DNA of 64,000 bases from Lichenihabitans psoromatis. GTDB taxonomy: Bacteria; Pseudomonadota; Alphaproteobacteria; Rhizobiales; Beijerinckiaceae. A model generated the notes under the pieces. It saw only the letters and a program-made list of their open reading frames with translations, was not told where the DNA came from and did not search any database. The translations under genes and the position numbers were made by a program. This document shows positions 63,413 to 64,000 of the stretch, piece after piece. The stretch is from assembly GCF_004323635.1 (NCBI RefSeq), contig NZ_CP036515.1:3287501-3351500 (forward strand). Direction: 5' to 3'. The number at the start of each line of letters is the position of its first letter. The stretch's first letter is position 1.

Positions 63413-64000
63413 TTGACAGCCGGCACGGACGGTTGGGCCTCCATGCTCAGCAACCAGAAACTGCGTGAGTTCGAAATCGAGGCGCTTGCCGGTCTCGACG
63501 TGTCGCTCGCGGCGGTGTCGGGCGTCGCGACCGTTGTGACCGACCCTCGTCGTCCCGACAATCCGGTCGTGTTTGCGAACCATGCTTTTTCCCAACTCAC
63601 GGGCTTTGCGCACGATGAGATCATCGGACGAAATTGCCGCTTCCTTCAAGCCCCCGAGGCTGACCCTGCAGCGATCCGCACGCTTCGAGAGGCCTTGGCC
63701 GCACGGCGTCCGATCGCGATCGAGATTCTCAATAAGAAGCGCGACGGCTCCTTGTTCTGGAACGCACTTTGCCTTTCACCCGTGTTCGACGTGACCGGCG
63801 ATCTTCGGCACTTCGTCGGCAATCTCGTCGACGTGAGCCGGCGGCGGACTGCCGAGCAAGCGCTGCATCAACTGCAAAAGATGGAAGCGATTGGACAGCT
63901 CACCGGCGGCGTCGCCCACGATTTCAACAATCTCCTGACCGTCATTATGGGCAGCGTCGAAGCCCTTCGGCGTCAAACTCTTACACAGGCGAATCGGAGC
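63413..64000 (+). CDS. LOV-domain sensor histidine kinase, 3' end beyond window
   Basis: The partial protein (at least 195 residues) has an N-terminal PAS/LOV domain. NPVVFANHAFSQLTGF precedes the flavin-binding GRNCRFLQ with the photoactive cysteine; further on are NKKRDGSLFWN and VGNLVDVSRR. The HisKA helix KMEAIGQLTGGVAHDFNNLLTVIMG carries the phospho-accepting histidine. It is therefore a blue-light-sensing kinase of the HWE/HisKA class. AAAGG lies 6-7 bp before a TTG at 63413; the ATG at 63443 is the alternative. Confidence 0.9.
   Translation, partial: MTAGTDGWASMLSNQKLREFEIEALAGLDVSLAAVSGVATVVTDPRRPDNPVVFANHAFSQLTGFAHDEIIGRNCRFLQAPEADPAAIRTLREALAARRPIAIEILNKKRDGSLFWNALCLSPVFDVTGDLRHFVGNLVDVSRRRTAEQALHQLQKMEAIGQLTGGVAHDFNNLLTVIMGSVEALRRQTLTQANRS

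Noticed and set aside
1..64000. CRISPR arrays
   Set aside because: No regularly spaced repeats were found. The only long direct repeat is the tauE pair.

Overview
The window reads as a chromosomal segment of a GC-rich alphaproteobacterium, most likely order Hyphomicrobiales (Rhizobiales). This rests on gene order and content: rplM-rpsI-argC; yceD-plsX-fabH-ihfA-merR followed by a tRNA-Pro; a class II DAHP synthase; a potassium-independent proton-pumping pyrophosphatase; a ubiquinol-cytochrome c chaperone; an NDUFS4-type complex I subunit; a PHA synthase; a Ku protein; and a LOV-domain histidine kinase. The family cannot be fixed from the sequence alone. No rRNA genes or CRISPR arrays were seen.

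Region 1 (1-32217) is an ordinary core chromosome. It carries rpiA and glutathione reductase, DAHP synthase, an ArsR-type regulator divergent from a NIPSNAP/ABM pair, a ceramide-glucosyltransferase-like GT21 enzyme, dnaE, the thiamine genes thiL, thiE and thiM, hppA, bamE, the fatty-acid initiation cluster plsX-fabH, ihfA, ribosomal proteins L13/S9, argC, phaC, an aminotransferase, a sirtuin, a two-domain cold-shock protein and three tRNA genes.

Region 2 (32218-45585) begins just after tRNA-Arg. It starts with a short AT-richer patch (hexapeptide acyltransferase and MerR regulator) and a set of small secreted or proline-rich proteins. A translationally coupled four-gene set follows (GT39, PAP2 phosphatase, GT2, LAB_N membrane protein) that looks like a polyprenyl-phosphate-sugar system for decorating lipid A or LPS core. 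Then come Ku, a frameshifted coiled-coil gene, and a complete bigR-type persulfide/sulfite operon (blh, bigR, two YeeE half-transporters, TauE/SafE) behind a palindromic AT-rich operator.

Region 3 (45586-62641) is a decaying accessory zone. It holds a 186-bp direct repeat of the tauE 3' end, a serine-recombinase fragment, a duplicated zinc-ribbon protein, SRAP, NUDIX and HAD genes, and an unnamed conserved gene broken by two frameshifts. That gene is divergent from an OLD-type ATPase/TOPRIM nuclease gene which a complete IS3-family (IS407-like) element has cut off. A copper-resistance module (cueR, copA, DUF305) follows, then a truncated alpha/beta hydrolase, a twice-frameshifted metallo-beta-lactamase-fold gene and an IS3 orfB remnant. 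The frameshifted unknown gene beside the OLD-type gene is the best candidate for a damaged, poorly described defence locus.

Region 4 (62642-64000) returns to intact genes: a double PRC-barrel protein, then a LOV-histidine kinase that runs off the end of the window.

Functions are family assignments made by reading motifs. No database search was run.
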